48,830 nucleotides of DNA from Candidatus Competibacter sp. (lineage in GTDB: Bacteria > Pseudomonadota > Gammaproteobacteria > Competibacterales > Competibacteraceae): contig JARSSH010000063.1 of NCBI GenBank assembly GCA_029624815.1, positions 1 through 48,830 on the forward strand. The letters run 5' to 3'. Made by a program: the position numbers and the translations under genes. The first letter of the stretch is position 1. The number at the start of each line of letters is the position of its first letter. Shown one piece after another: positions 8,599 through 17,217 of this stretch. The notes below the pieces were generated by a model. That model worked only from the letters and a program-made list of their open reading frames with translations. It did not search any database and had not been told where the DNA came from.

Positions 8599-10233
8599 TT
8601 AGTGGGTGTATCCTGGAATTTGGCTGAGATCCACCGCATCGATTTGCTCCGGTTGCAGATACTGCCGGGCATAGTTCAGCCAGACGCCTTCACGGATGAA
8701 GACCTCGAACAAGTCGGCATCGACCTGATGATCCCGCACCATCCTGCCGAGAATGGCCAGCACCTCGCTGAGCGGTTTCCCGGATTTGTAGGGCCGGTCG
8801 CGCGCGGTCAGCGCCTCGAACACGTCGGCCAAACAGATGATGCGGGCCTGGATGGGTAAGTCCTGTTCACCCAAGCCGCGGTGATAGCCGCCACCATCGA
8901 GTTTTTCATGATGGCTGCCGGCGTACTCGGGTACGTTGCGCAACGATTTGGGCCACGGCAGGGCGTTCAACATGCGCAGGGTCAGCGCCACGTGTTCTTC
9001 AATGATGGCGCGTTCCTCGGGGTTCAGGGTGCCTTTGGCAATGCAGAGATTGTCGCGCTCCTCCCCGGACAGGAAGTCGCGCTCCCGCCCATCCGGCCCG
9101 ACCCAGCGGCGGGCGGCGATTTGTCCGACCCGCGCCTGATCCTCGGGCCGCATGAACTCGCCGCCGGAGTTGCAGCGACGCAAGTGCTCCAGGTCTGCCT
9201 CCAACTCGGCCAGCCGGGTACGGAACTGTTGCTCCAGCGGCGGAATCGCCGCGAGATCGCCGCGCTCCACGGCGGCCAGCTTGGCGTTCAGCAATTCGAT
9301 TTCCATGTCGCGCTTGAGGATCTCGCCGCGAGTATCCACCAACTCGATTCGGTCGAACAGGGTTTGCAGTTTGGTCGCTTTGTCCACCACATGCACCGGC
9401 GTGGTGATCTTGCCACAGTCGTGCAACAGCCCCGCGATCTTCAGTTCGTACAGTTCCTCGGCCGTGGGGCGAAACGCCTTGAGCCGTCCCCGTTCGCAGC
9501 GGCGGGCCGCCTCGGCGATCATCATGGTCAGGACCGGCACCCGCTGGCAGTGAGCGCCGGTATAGGGAGATTTATGGTCGATGGCGGTATTGATCAGTTC
9601 GATCAGCGACTCGAACAGTTGCTGGAGCTGGCGGATCAGTTGATGGTTGGTTAGGGCGATGGCGGCCTGCGAGGCCAGCGATTCGGCCAGTTGGCGGTCG
9701 GCCGGCGAAAATGTCCGTACCTGCCCGGTTTCCGGGTCGAGCGCGTTAATTAGTTGGAAGACCCCGATGATTTCTTCTTCGTGATCCTTCATTGGCACCG
9801 TCAGGAAGGAGCGTGAGCGGTAGCCGGTACGTTGGTCGAAACGGTGAGTCCCGGAAAAATCGAAGTGCTGGTCCGCGTAGGCATCGTCAACCATGACCGT
9901 CGTATCGTGCAGCACGGCATAGGTGACCACCATGCCGGTATTGGGCCGACCCGCCGGATCGTACAGGGGAATGGGATCGAACGGAACGGCCGCGCCGGTA
10001 GTGCCGCCCAGATAGAGCTGGAGCGAATCGTTGCGCAGTACTTCGAAACGGAGTCGCCGCTCGTCTTTTTCCAATAGATACAGCGTGCCGGCGTCGGTGT
10101 TCAGCAAACGCTTGGCCGCGATCAGAATCGTTTCCAGCAGCTTCGGCGTATCCCGTTCCCTGGACAGGGCGATGCCAATCCTGTTGAGCTGTTCGAGGCA
10201 TTGCAACAAATCCCTGGAATGGGACGGGTGCAT
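8599..10233 (-). CDS. GAF / HD-GYP domain protein (putative c-di-GMP phosphodiesterase)
   Basis: A 544-residue protein with an N-terminal GAF sensor domain (about 25-197, ending FSPADRQLAESLASQAAIAL) and a C-terminal HD-GYP domain. The metal-binding HD (LLHDCGKI, HD at 271-272) and the HHEKLDGGGYHRG motif (441-453) are present. GYP has become GYH, and the two motifs are separated by about 170 residues where canonical domains have about 60. The extra stretch (roughly 295-400) is charged and coiled-coil-like. HD-GYP proteins hydrolyse c-di-GMP; activity is plausible because the metal ligands remain. It may counteract WspR, encoded 14 kb away. A perfect TATAAT on the minus strand lies about 50 bp upstream. 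Confidence 0.88.
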   Translation of the reverse strand: MHPSHSRDLLQCLEQLNRIGIALSRERDTPKLLETILIAAKRLLNTDAGTLYLLEKDERRLRFEVLRNDSLQLYLGGTTGAAVPFDPIPLYDPAGRPNTGMVVTYAVLHDTTVMVDDAYADQHFDFSGTHRFDQRTGYRSRSFLTVPMKDHEEEIIGVFQLINALDPETGQVRTFSPADRQLAESLASQAAIALTNHQLIRQLQQLFESLIELINTAIDHKSPYTGAHCQRVPVLTMMIAEAARRCERGRLKAFRPTAEELYELKIAGLLHDCGKITTPVHVVDKATKLQTLFDRIELVDTRGEILKRDMEIELLNAKLAAVERGDLAAIPPLEQQFRTRLAELEADLEHLRRCNSGGEFMRPEDQARVGQIAARRWVGPDGRERDFLSGEERDNLCIAKGTLNPEERAIIEEHVALTLRMLNALPWPKSLRNVPEYAGSHHEKLDGGGYHRGLGEQDLPIQARIICLADVFEALTARDRPYKSGKPLSEVLAILGRMVRDHQVDADLFEVFIREGVWLNYARQYLQPEQIDAVDLSQIPGYTH

Positions 10234-10270
10234 GGGCGATCCTTTCTTCCGGTGTCGGGTAAGGATAAAG

Positions 10271-10289
10271 CGGGATTTCCCGTATTATA
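10271..10289 (-). promoter_or_regulatory. Candidate -10 box and palindrome upstream of the HD-GYP gene
   Basis: Reading the minus strand, TATAAT (10284-10289) is followed at once by the 12-bp perfect palindrome CGGGAAATCCCG (10271-10282), which would overlap the start of transcription and could be an operator. No good -35 is seen at 16-18 bp. The rest of the 10234-10548 gap holds no gene that I can recognise. Confidence 0.3.
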
Positions 10290-10548
10290 GCGGCGCACCG
10301 GGACGAGGCGCGGAGATTCGAGCGCACGACCGGTCGCACCCGGCAAGATCGGCGATTTCAGGGGCGAACCCGTCATTGAATCGCGGGATTTCGCGAAAGC
10401 GAATTGTGCTCGGAATGGTTCCGCGCAGATCCTGCTGGCCCCACTGCTACCGCACGAGCGGACTTGAGTACGCGCCATGCGCGAGGCACGGGGTTGGAGT
10501 AAAATTGTTTTCAGGCAATTTCGCCCCAGCCTTGGCGTTTCCAGGCTC

Positions 10549-11295
10549 ATGAATATCTTGCATCGCCGTTTTCTGACTGCCGCCGGCGCCGCTCTGCTGC
10601 TGGTGGGCTGCGCGTCGACCGGTGGACCGCCGCGCGACGATCACGACGCTCTCGAAAGCTACAACCGTGCCATGTTCGCCTTCAACGACGCAGTGGACAA
10701 AGCGGTGTTCAAACCGGTCGCCAAGGTTTATCGGAGAGTGCTTCCCGAACCGATCACCGTCAGCATCGGTAATTTCTTCAGCAACCTCAACGACGTGGTG
10801 GTGCTGCTCAACGATGTGCTGCAATTCAAGTGGCGCCTGGCGGCGATGGACAGTAGCCGGATCGTGTTCAACACGACCTTCGGCGTGGCCGGCCTGTTCG
10901 ATGTCGCCAGTCGCATGGAACTGCCCAAGCACAACGAGGATTTCGGCCAGACGCTGGGTTATTGGGGTTTCGGCAATGGCTCCTATTTCGTGCTGCCGTT
11001 CTTGGGGCCGAGCACGGTGCGCGACGCCATCGGGCTGGTCGGCAATTTCTTCACCAATCCGATCACCTGGGCGACGGATTCCGACGCGGTGGCCTGGGGT
11101 CTGTGGGGTTTGGATCTGGTTAATCGGCGGTCCGATCTGCTGCGGATCGAGCGAGTCCTGGCCGACGACCAGATCGATCCCTATTCGTTTCAGCGTAGCG
11201 CCTATCTGCAATATCGACGCAACCTGGTGTACGACGGCAATCCGCCCGCGCCGGATTTCGATTTCGATTCCGACCCGGACATCCCCCCGCAATGA
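10549..11295 (+). CDS. mlaA: MlaA (VacJ) family outer-membrane lipoprotein
   Basis: A 248-residue lipoprotein of the MlaA family, which removes mislocalised phospholipids from the outer leaflet of the outer membrane together with porins and MlaC. The signal peptide ends in a lipobox (LLVGC, Cys21). The family features ESYNRAMFAFNDAVDK, NFFSNLNDVVVLLNDVLQ, FNTTFGVAGLFDVAS, DFGQTLGYWG and YFVLPFLGPST are all present. The start at 10549 gives the compact lipoprotein signal; an in-frame ATG at 10477 would lengthen it by 24 residues. The mlaFEDCB genes are not nearby. It overlaps the next gene by 4 bp. Confidence 0.93.
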   Translation: MNILHRRFLTAAGAALLLVGCASTGGPPRDDHDALESYNRAMFAFNDAVDKAVFKPVAKVYRRVLPEPITVSIGNFFSNLNDVVVLLNDVLQFKWRLAAMDSSRIVFNTTFGVAGLFDVASRMELPKHNEDFGQTLGYWGFGNGSYFVLPFLGPSTVRDAIGLVGNFFTNPITWATDSDAVAWGLWGLDLVNRRSDLLRIERVLADDQIDPYSFQRSAYLQYRRNLVYDGNPPAPDFDFDSDPDIPPQ

Positions 11296-11522
11296 ACACG
11301 CCCTGGGCCAACCTGACCGTGTTCGATGCCTTGGCGCCGGCCGAGATCGCCCGCGGCCGGCTGCTGGCCGAGAATATTCCCTGCGTGCTGATGGACCGAT
11401 CGCTGCTGCGGCTCGGTATCGTCGGCGATGGGATCGAACTTCAGGTGCGGGAAGCGGATCTGGAGCGCGCGCGCAGGGTGCTGGCGCGGGATTATTCCGG
11501 AGAACTTGAGCTGGAATCATGA
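11292..11522 (+). CDS. DUF2007 domain small protein
   Basis: A 76-residue protein with the DUF2007 (GlnB-like fold, 'putative signal transducing') pattern: a segment like TVFDALAPAEIARGRLLAENIPCVLMD followed by GIELQVREADLERARRVL. The function is unknown. It overlaps mlaA by 4 bp (ATGA) and the following acyltransferase by 4 bp, so all three are translationally coupled, which suggests a link to envelope lipid homeostasis. Confidence 0.75.
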   Translation: MNTPWANLTVFDALAPAEIARGRLLAENIPCVLMDRSLLRLGIVGDGIELQVREADLERARRVLARDYSGELELES

Positions 11523-12400
11523 TCCGGCGGGTGGCGATCACCGGACTGCTGCGCCTGACTAGCCTGTTGCCGTTGCCCCTGACGCACGCCATCGGCGTGT
11601 GGGTCGGCGATCTGCTGTGGTGGATTCCCAACGATCTGCGACGAGTCGCCGGTCGCAATCTGGCCATGACTTTTCCCGAGATACCGCTGGCCGACCGCCA
11701 GCGCTTGCTGCGTGGCAACCTGCGGGAAACCGGCAAGCTGTTGTTGGAACTCGGGCCGCTGTGGCTGTGGCCGGGCGAGCGGGTGCTGGATCTGGTTCGG
11801 GGCGCGGTGGCCGGGGAGGAGGCCCTGACCGAGACCGTGCGCCGGCGGCGGGGAGCGATTCTGCTCACACCGCATCTGGGCGCTTGGGAAATGGCTGGTT
11901 TGTACTACTCCAGCCGCCATCCGTTGACCATCCTCTACCGTCCCAGCCGGCTGGGGCTGGACGAACTGAGCGTTCGAGGGCGCGGCCGGCTCGGCGGCAA
12001 GGTCGTCGCCACCGATGCCCGCGGCGTGCGCAGCCTGCTGACCGCGCTGCGCGACGGCGAAATTCTCGGCATTCTCCCCGATCAGAACCCCGGCGACGAG
12101 GGGGGCGTGTTCGCGCCGTTCTTCGGCATCGCCGCCAGCACCATGACCCTGGTTTCGCGGCTGGCCCTGAAAACCGGCGCTCCGGTGTTCCTGACCTGGG
12201 CGGAACGGTTGCCGCGCGGCCGGGGGTTCCGGCTGCATCTGCGGGTCTTGCCGGAGGTGACCGCCGCCGCGTCGCTGGCGGAGTCGGCCGCGGCACTGAA
12301 CCGGGGCGTGGAAGCGGCGGTGCGCTCGCTCCCCGCGCAATACCTGTGGACCTACAAACGCTTCAAGACACGACCGCCGGGCGAATCTAAACTGTATTGA
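11519..12400 (+). CDS. Lipid A biosynthesis-type lauroyl/acyltransferase (LpxL/HtrB family)
   Basis: A 293-residue inner-membrane acyltransferase of the LpxL/HtrB/MsbB family that adds secondary acyl chains to lipid A or related glycolipids. The N-terminus is hydrophobic (about 8-36). The catalytic H-x4-E motif is visible as HLGAWE (H119, E124), followed by the family's ILPDQNPGDEGGVFAPFFG and LWTYKRFKTRPPGE segments, the latter normally at the C-terminus. It lies behind mlaA-DUF2007 with 4-bp overlaps. Which acyl transfer it performs cannot be read from the sequence. Confidence 0.9.
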   Translation: MIRRVAITGLLRLTSLLPLPLTHAIGVWVGDLLWWIPNDLRRVAGRNLAMTFPEIPLADRQRLLRGNLRETGKLLLELGPLWLWPGERVLDLVRGAVAGEEALTETVRRRRGAILLTPHLGAWEMAGLYYSSRHPLTILYRPSRLGLDELSVRGRGRLGGKVVATDARGVRSLLTALRDGEILGILPDQNPGDEGGVFAPFFGIAASTMTLVSRLALKTGAPVFLTWAERLPRGRGFRLHLRVLPEVTAAASLAESAAALNRGVEAAVRSLPAQYLWTYKRFKTRPPGESKLY

Positions 12401-12468
12401 GTATTCGGCGACGGTCGTTCGTGACCGTAAATCGGCAACCTCAGGCTCTATCCCAGGGAGAACCCATC

Positions 12469-13353
12469 ATGCACTTGAAATCCGGACTGTCGCACGCCTT
12501 TGTTCTTGCCGCCGGCCTGTGCGCGGGCTTGGTTCAGGCCGCCGACCCACCGATCGTCGTCAGCACCGGCAAGAGCGGTGGCGGCTACAACACCATCGGC
12601 GAGCGTCTGAAAACCGTGCTGGCCGAGCAGGACCAGCCGGTCCAGGTGCTGACCAGCGCCGGCTCGCTGGAAAATCTTAGGCGACTCGACGATTCCAATA
12701 GCCCGGTCAGCGTGGGACTGACTCAGGCCGACGCTTTGAAGTATTACCTCAAGGATCATCCCGAATTCGCCGACAAGTTCATCGGCCTGGGCGAGATCGG
12801 CAAGGAATGCGTGTTCATCGTCACCGGCAAGGACAGCGATATCCGCAACGACGGCGACTTGCAAAAAGCCGGCAAGAAATTGATCGCGGTGCAGTCGCCC
12901 AACAGCGGCGTGGCGGTGACTTGGGAGTACATGACGATCCTGGAACCCCAATTCAAGAACACCGCGCCGGCCTTCGTGGACGGAGCCGAGGCGCTGCTGC
13001 AAATCAAGAGCGGTGGTAAGGCCAACCCGATTCAGGCGGCGATGGTGGTGCAGCGGCCGATGGCCAAATCCACCGAGATGCAGGTGGTGCTGGAAAACCC
13101 CAAGGATTTCCGGCTGGTGCCGGTCAAGGATTGGGATCTGAACGACAAGCTGCCCGACGGCAGCGCCGTGTATACCTTCGAGAACGTGACCGTGGCCGAG
13201 AAAAAGTGGGGGTTCGACACCACGGTGGACACGATTTGCACCCGCGGGCTGCTGCTGGCCAACAAGACCAAGCTGACCGCCGACCAGCGCACCCGGCTGT
13301 CCAAGGTCATGCTGCTGGCCGCCAGCCGGGTGCTGGGCGACGGCGCCAAGTAA
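12469..13353 (+). CDS. TAXI-family TRAP transporter solute-binding protein (orphan)
   Basis: A 294-residue periplasmic binding protein with a signal peptide (cleavage near VQA-ADPP). Segments IVVSTGKSGGGYNTIGERL, VSVGLTQADALKYYL and DGAEALLQIKSGGKANPIQAAM suit the TAXI (TRAP-associated extracytoplasmic immunogenic) family, which binds small organic anions such as amino acids or dicarboxylates. No TRAP membrane subunits (DctQ/DctM or their fusion) are in the window, so the partner is elsewhere or the protein acts as a sensor subunit. AGGGAG precedes the ATG at 12469, which also gives the signal peptide. Confidence 0.8.
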   Translation: MHLKSGLSHAFVLAAGLCAGLVQAADPPIVVSTGKSGGGYNTIGERLKTVLAEQDQPVQVLTSAGSLENLRRLDDSNSPVSVGLTQADALKYYLKDHPEFADKFIGLGEIGKECVFIVTGKDSDIRNDGDLQKAGKKLIAVQSPNSGVAVTWEYMTILEPQFKNTAPAFVDGAEALLQIKSGGKANPIQAAMVVQRPMAKSTEMQVVLENPKDFRLVPVKDWDLNDKLPDGSAVYTFENVTVAEKKWGFDTTVDTICTRGLLLANKTKLTADQRTRLSKVMLLAASRVLGDGAK

Positions 13354-13382
13354 TGCCCTTGGGGGGAGGGTTCGGACCTGCC

Positions 13383-14216
13383 TTAACCCTTCATTCCCCC
13401 CAGCATGATGCCGGCGATGTAGTATTTTTGCAGGGCCACGAACAGCAGCAGCACCGGCAGCACGGTCAGTACCGAACCGGCCATCATCAGCTCGGTGTCC
13501 TGGACATGCTCGCCCAGCAGGTTGGCCAGCGCCACCGGCAGGGTATACATCGAGCCGTCGGTCAGCACGATCAGCGGCCACATGAAATCGTTCCAGGCGC
13601 CCATGAAAGTGAAGATGGCCAGCGTCACCAGGATGGGCCGGCACAACGGCAGCACCAGCGCCCAGTAGATGCGGAACTCGCCGGCGCCGTCCATGCGCGC
13701 GGCGTCCAGCAGGCTGTCGGGGATGGCCAGCAGATACTGGCGGATCAGGAAGATGCCGAAGATGCTGGCCATGCCGGGAATGACGACGCCCCAGTAGGTG
13801 TTGATCAGCCCGAACTGCTTGAGCAGCAGAAACAGCGGCAGCATCGCCACTTGGGCGGGGATCACCATGGCCGCCAGCAGGGTTCGAAACAGCCGGTCGC
13901 GATAGCGGAACCGGAACTTGGCGAAGGCGTAGCCCGCCATCGAGTTGACGAACAGCGAAATCGCGGTCACGGCCCCGGCCAACAAGGTGCTGTTGAGCAG
14001 GTAGCGACCCAGATCGAGGCGGGTGAACAGCGCCGCGTAATGCTCGAAGGTCACCGCGCTAGGCCACACGCGCGGCGGGGTGCCGGTGGCCTCGCCAGGC
14101 GGCATCAGCGAGGCCGCCAACATCCACAGCAACGGCGCCAGCGCCAACACCGTGCCGAGCATCAGCAGGCCGTACACCAGCAGGGCGGGAAGGACGCGCT
14201 GGAGCAGGCGGTTCAT
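13383..14216 (-). CDS. Sugar ABC transporter permease, MalG/UgpE type
   Basis: A 277-residue inner-membrane permease with six predicted helices. The inner-loop EAA motif appears as LLDAARMDGAGEFRIYWALVLP, and the C-terminus ends RYYIAGIMLGGMKG-like (QKYYIAGIMLGGMKG), diagnostic of the carbohydrate-uptake CUT1 class. The ATG at 14216 gives MNRLLQRVLP and overlaps the upstream permease gene by 4 bp. With the next two genes it forms an importer for a sugar or sugar derivative. Confidence 0.9.
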   Translation of the reverse strand: MNRLLQRVLPALLVYGLLMLGTVLALAPLLWMLAASLMPPGEATGTPPRVWPSAVTFEHYAALFTRLDLGRYLLNSTLLAGAVTAISLFVNSMAGYAFAKFRFRYRDRLFRTLLAAMVIPAQVAMLPLFLLLKQFGLINTYWGVVIPGMASIFGIFLIRQYLLAIPDSLLDAARMDGAGEFRIYWALVLPLCRPILVTLAIFTFMGAWNDFMWPLIVLTDGSMYTLPVALANLLGEHVQDTELMMAGSVLTVLPVLLLFVALQKYYIAGIMLGGMKG

Positions 14217-15103
14217 TCCGAATCGCCCCGCCGCAGCCTCAATTGCAGCGCGGTTCCGGCCAGAATCAGCAGGAACAGCACGAACGCCGCCGCCGAAGCG
14301 TAGCCCATGTTCCACCAGCGAAAGCCTTCCTCGTACATCAGCAGCACCACGCTCAGCGTGCGGTTGGCCGGTCCGCCCTGGGTCATCACATACGGCTCCG
14401 CGAACACCTGGAAATAGCCGATCATGGTCATCAGCGCCACGAACAGGAAGGTCGGTCCCAGCAAGGGCAGGGTAATGTGGCGGAACTGCCGCCAGCCGCT
14501 GGCCCCGTCGATCCGCGCCGCCTCGTAGAGTTGCGTCGGAATGTTCTGCAGGCCGGCGATGAAGATGATCATGTTGAAACCGAAGTTCTTCCATACCGCC
14601 ATGAGGATGATCGCCGGCATCGCCCAGGCCGGGTCGCCCAGCCAGTCGATGGGATCGATGCCGAGCAGGCCGAGGCCGTAGTTCAGCAGCCCGAAGCGGG
14701 GATGGTAGAGATAGCGCCACACCACCGCCACCGCCACCAGGGTCGTCACCACCGGCAGGAAAAAGGCGGCGCGGAAGAAGCCGGGACAGCGGGTCAGCGG
14801 CGCGTTCACCAGCAAGGCCGCGCCGAGGGAAACCGCCACCGACAGCGGTCCGCCCACCGCCACGAAGTAAAAGGTGTTGCCCAACGCCGTCCAGAACAGC
14901 GGACTTTGCAATAGATCCAGATAGTTGCGCAAGCCAACGAAGCGCAGTCGGTCCAGATCGCCCAGTGCGTAGATGTCGAAATCGGTGAAGCTCAGCAACA
15001 GCGCCGCCAGCACCGGCAGGAAGAAGAACACCGCGATCAGCAGCAGCGCCGGCGTCAGAAAGACCCAGGCGCTGCGGGCGGCGTGGCGGTCCTGGCCGGT
15101 CAT
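14213..15103 (-). CDS. Sugar ABC transporter permease, MalF/UgpA type
   Basis: A 296-residue permease with six predicted helices, the partner of the MalG-type protein. The motif LYEAARIDGASGWRQFRHITLPLLGP (split across residues near 218-243) is the CUT1 EAA loop that docks on the ATPase. The N-terminus MTGQDRHAARSAWVFLTPALLL fits the family. It overlaps both neighbours by 4 bp. No ATPase gene is present in the cluster, so a shared MsiK/UgpC-like ATPase encoded elsewhere is needed. Confidence 0.9.
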   Translation of the reverse strand: MTGQDRHAARSAWVFLTPALLLIAVFFFLPVLAALLLSFTDFDIYALGDLDRLRFVGLRNYLDLLQSPLFWTALGNTFYFVAVGGPLSVAVSLGAALLVNAPLTRCPGFFRAAFFLPVVTTLVAVAVVWRYLYHPRFGLLNYGLGLLGIDPIDWLGDPAWAMPAIILMAVWKNFGFNMIIFIAGLQNIPTQLYEAARIDGASGWRQFRHITLPLLGPTFLFVALMTMIGYFQVFAEPYVMTQGGPANRTLSVVLLMYEEGFRWWNMGYASAAAFVLFLLILAGTALQLRLRRGDSE

Positions 15104-16422
15104 GGCGTCAGTCCCCGGCTTAGCAGCCAGCGTCGTTTCTCCAGAATCCGGTCCACGTCCCGGTCCAGCGCCGCCAGCGCCTCGTCCACGTTCAATTGCT
15201 GGCGAACCGCCAGCTCGGCGTAGTAGGCGATGCGGCTGGCGATTCGCTCCCACTCCGGAATCGGCGGCGTCGCCCGCAGGTGTTGCAATTGTTCCCGGAA
15301 CGCTTGGGCATGACGATTGCCGGTCAGCGCCGGATCGTTCCAGGCCGACTGCCGCGCCGGCAGATCGCCGGTCAGTTGGTAAAACCGCGCCTGTTGTTCC
15401 GGTTCGGCCAGAAATTCCAGCAGTTTCCAGGCCGCTTCCCGCCGAGGCGAGGTCCGGCTGAGCGCCAGGCTGGCGCCGCCGGCCAGCGACACGCCTACCG
15501 CTCTCGCTCCCAACTCCTTTCCCGGCGCAAGCGGGGAGGGGGAATGCGTAAATTCCGGCAGCGGCGCGGTGTTCCAGTGCGGCTGCGCCGCCGCCGGCAA
15601 GCGCCGGCCGAACTCGCCGATATTCCACGGGCCGCTGATGTAAAGAGCAAAGGCGCCGCTGGCGAAATCCCGGTAGAGGTTGGCCATCTGGGTATTTCCC
15701 ACCGGCGGGGCCAGTCCCTGGGCAAACAGGTTCAAATAGAATGTGAACGCCTCGCGGAAGCGTGGATCGCGAAAATTGCCGTATTGATCCCGATCGCGTA
15801 GCAGGGTGGCGCCGCGTTGCAGGGCGAGAATGACCGGCAATTGCCATTCGTCGATCGGCAACAGGATGGCGTAGCGGGTTCCATCGCCCTTGGCCTTGAG
15901 CGCGGCCATTGCCCGCAGCCAGCCGTCCCAGCTCGTCGGTGGTTCGGGAAAGCCAGCGGCGGCCAGCAGATCGCCGCGGTAGAAAAACAGTCGGGTGTCC
16001 ACGTACCAGGGCAGGGCGTAGGTCCGTCCGGCCAGGCGGTTGGTGGCGAGAATGCCGGGAAAGTAATCGGACAGCGCGGCCGCCGGCCAACCGCGCAACC
16101 GTTCGTCCAGCGGTTCGATGGCGCGCAGGGCCACGAATTCGGGAATCCAGGTGTTGCCGAGCTGGAACACATCCGGCATCGCGTCGCCGGCATGGGCGGT
16201 CAGCAGCTTTTCGTGCGCCGCGCTCCAGGGAATCTGCTGCACCCGAACCCGGAGATCGGGATGGCGGCGCTCGAACTCCGGCAGCAGCGCCCGCACCTGC
16301 TCGCCCTCCTGACCCATGGCCCAAAATTCCACCGTGACCGCGCGGTCGGCGCCGGAATCGCAACCGGCCAGCCACAGCGCGAACAAGGCGATGAAGAGTA
16401 GACGCGGAGGCAACATGGCCAT
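15100..16422 (-). CDS. Sugar ABC transporter substrate-binding lipoprotein
   Basis: A 440-residue binding protein of the CUT1 class with a lipoprotein signal (LWLAGC, Cys21), so it is membrane-tethered. Typical elements are VTVEFWAMGQEGEQVRALLPEFER, PDVFQLGNTWIPEF, YALPWYVDTRLFFYR and LYISGPWNIGEF. The start ATG could be at 16422 or 16416; both give the same lipoprotein signal. It is the first gene of the minus-strand importer operon, divergent from fmdB. The substrate is probably a sugar or oligosaccharide but cannot be specified. Confidence 0.9.
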   Translation of the reverse strand: MAMLPPRLLFIALFALWLAGCDSGADRAVTVEFWAMGQEGEQVRALLPEFERRHPDLRVRVQQIPWSAAHEKLLTAHAGDAMPDVFQLGNTWIPEFVALRAIEPLDERLRGWPAAALSDYFPGILATNRLAGRTYALPWYVDTRLFFYRGDLLAAAGFPEPPTSWDGWLRAMAALKAKGDGTRYAILLPIDEWQLPVILALQRGATLLRDRDQYGNFRDPRFREAFTFYLNLFAQGLAPPVGNTQMANLYRDFASGAFALYISGPWNIGEFGRRLPAAAQPHWNTAPLPEFTHSPSPLAPGKELGARAVGVSLAGGASLALSRTSPRREAAWKLLEFLAEPEQQARFYQLTGDLPARQSAWNDPALTGNRHAQAFREQLQHLRATPPIPEWERIASRIAYYAELAVRQQLNVDEALAALDRDVDRILEKRRWLLSRGLTP

Positions 16423-16531
16423 AGTGTAGCGGGATTGGCCTTGCTCTGGACGAAGACCTTGAAATCGTTCATGGTGATCCCCATAAGCCAATGTCGAGTT
16501 CCCCAACCGTTTTTTACCCATGAGGTGCGCC

Positions 16532-16846
16532 ATGCCGATTTACGAATACCGTTGCCAGTCCTGCGATCATGAATTGGAAGTCATGCAAAAGCTCAGCGAT
16601 CCCGAGTTGAGCGATTGTCCGGCCTGCGGTCAGCCCGATCTGAAGAAATTGATCTCGGTGGTCGGGTTCCGGCTCAAGGGCGGCGGCTGGTACGAGACCG
16701 ATTTCAAAGGCGGCGACAAGAAGAAAAACGTCGCCAAGGACGACGGTCCTCCCGCCGACGCCGGCAAGCCCGCACCCGCTTGCGACGGCGCCGGCGGCTG
16801 CGGAAGTTGCGCCGCGCCGTCTCCTCCGACGCCGACGGCCGCCTAA
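16532..16846 (+). CDS. FmdB-type zinc-ribbon protein
   Basis: A 104-residue protein beginning MPIYEYRCQSCDHELEVMQKLSD, with CxxC pairs at CQSC and CPAC forming a zinc ribbon, then GGGWYETDF and a Cys-rich, low-complexity tail (GAGGCGSCAAP). This is the FmdB/CxxC_CxxC_SSSS family of regulatory proteins, of unknown exact function. It is classically encoded directly before aspS in gammaproteobacteria; here aspS is 9 kb away, with the Wsp operon between. GAGG lies just upstream of the chosen ATG. Confidence 0.88.
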   Translation: MPIYEYRCQSCDHELEVMQKLSDPELSDCPACGQPDLKKLISVVGFRLKGGGWYETDFKGGDKKKNVAKDDGPPADAGKPAPACDGAGGCGSCAAPSPPTPTAA

Positions 16847-17217
16847 TCCCTTCCGACCGGGGTTCGAGTCCGGATCTTCCTGCCCGCCTTGGCCGCGCGC
16901 CGCCGCGCCACCCCGCCGCGCCCGGCCATCCCCGCGACTCTTGCCGCTGCCATCCGCTTGAGTTGCCCCCGCGAAATCCCCACGAAAACCGGCGACTTCC
17001 CGCCGAAAGCGCCGCTGCGGAATATTCCATAATTATTCCATTAGATTATCTATACTACGTTTGTATACTACACACTCGAAACCGCTTTCGAGGCGATCTT
17101 GCTAGAAAATAGAGACACCATGCTCGCATGGCGGTATCCGACCAAAATGTGTTGAGAGATTGAGGAGGAGCGCCGGCCCCGCCGCGGCACGCTCAAGCGC
17201 GGGCAGGCCAAACGACG
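16847..17217. other. Intergenic region before the Wsp operon, with candidate promoter and inverted repeat
   Basis: These 371 bases are GC-rich at first and then AT-rich near 17025-17070, where two TATACT boxes occur (17051-17056 and 17064-17069). The second has only a weak -35 candidate (TTAGAT, 17041-17046, 17-bp spacing). A perfect 7-bp inverted repeat, CTCGAAA/TTTCGAG with a 4-bp loop (17075-17092), follows and could be an operator. No gene is recognised. AGGAGGAG at 17163-17170 is too far from the wspA ATG to serve it. Confidence 0.4.
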
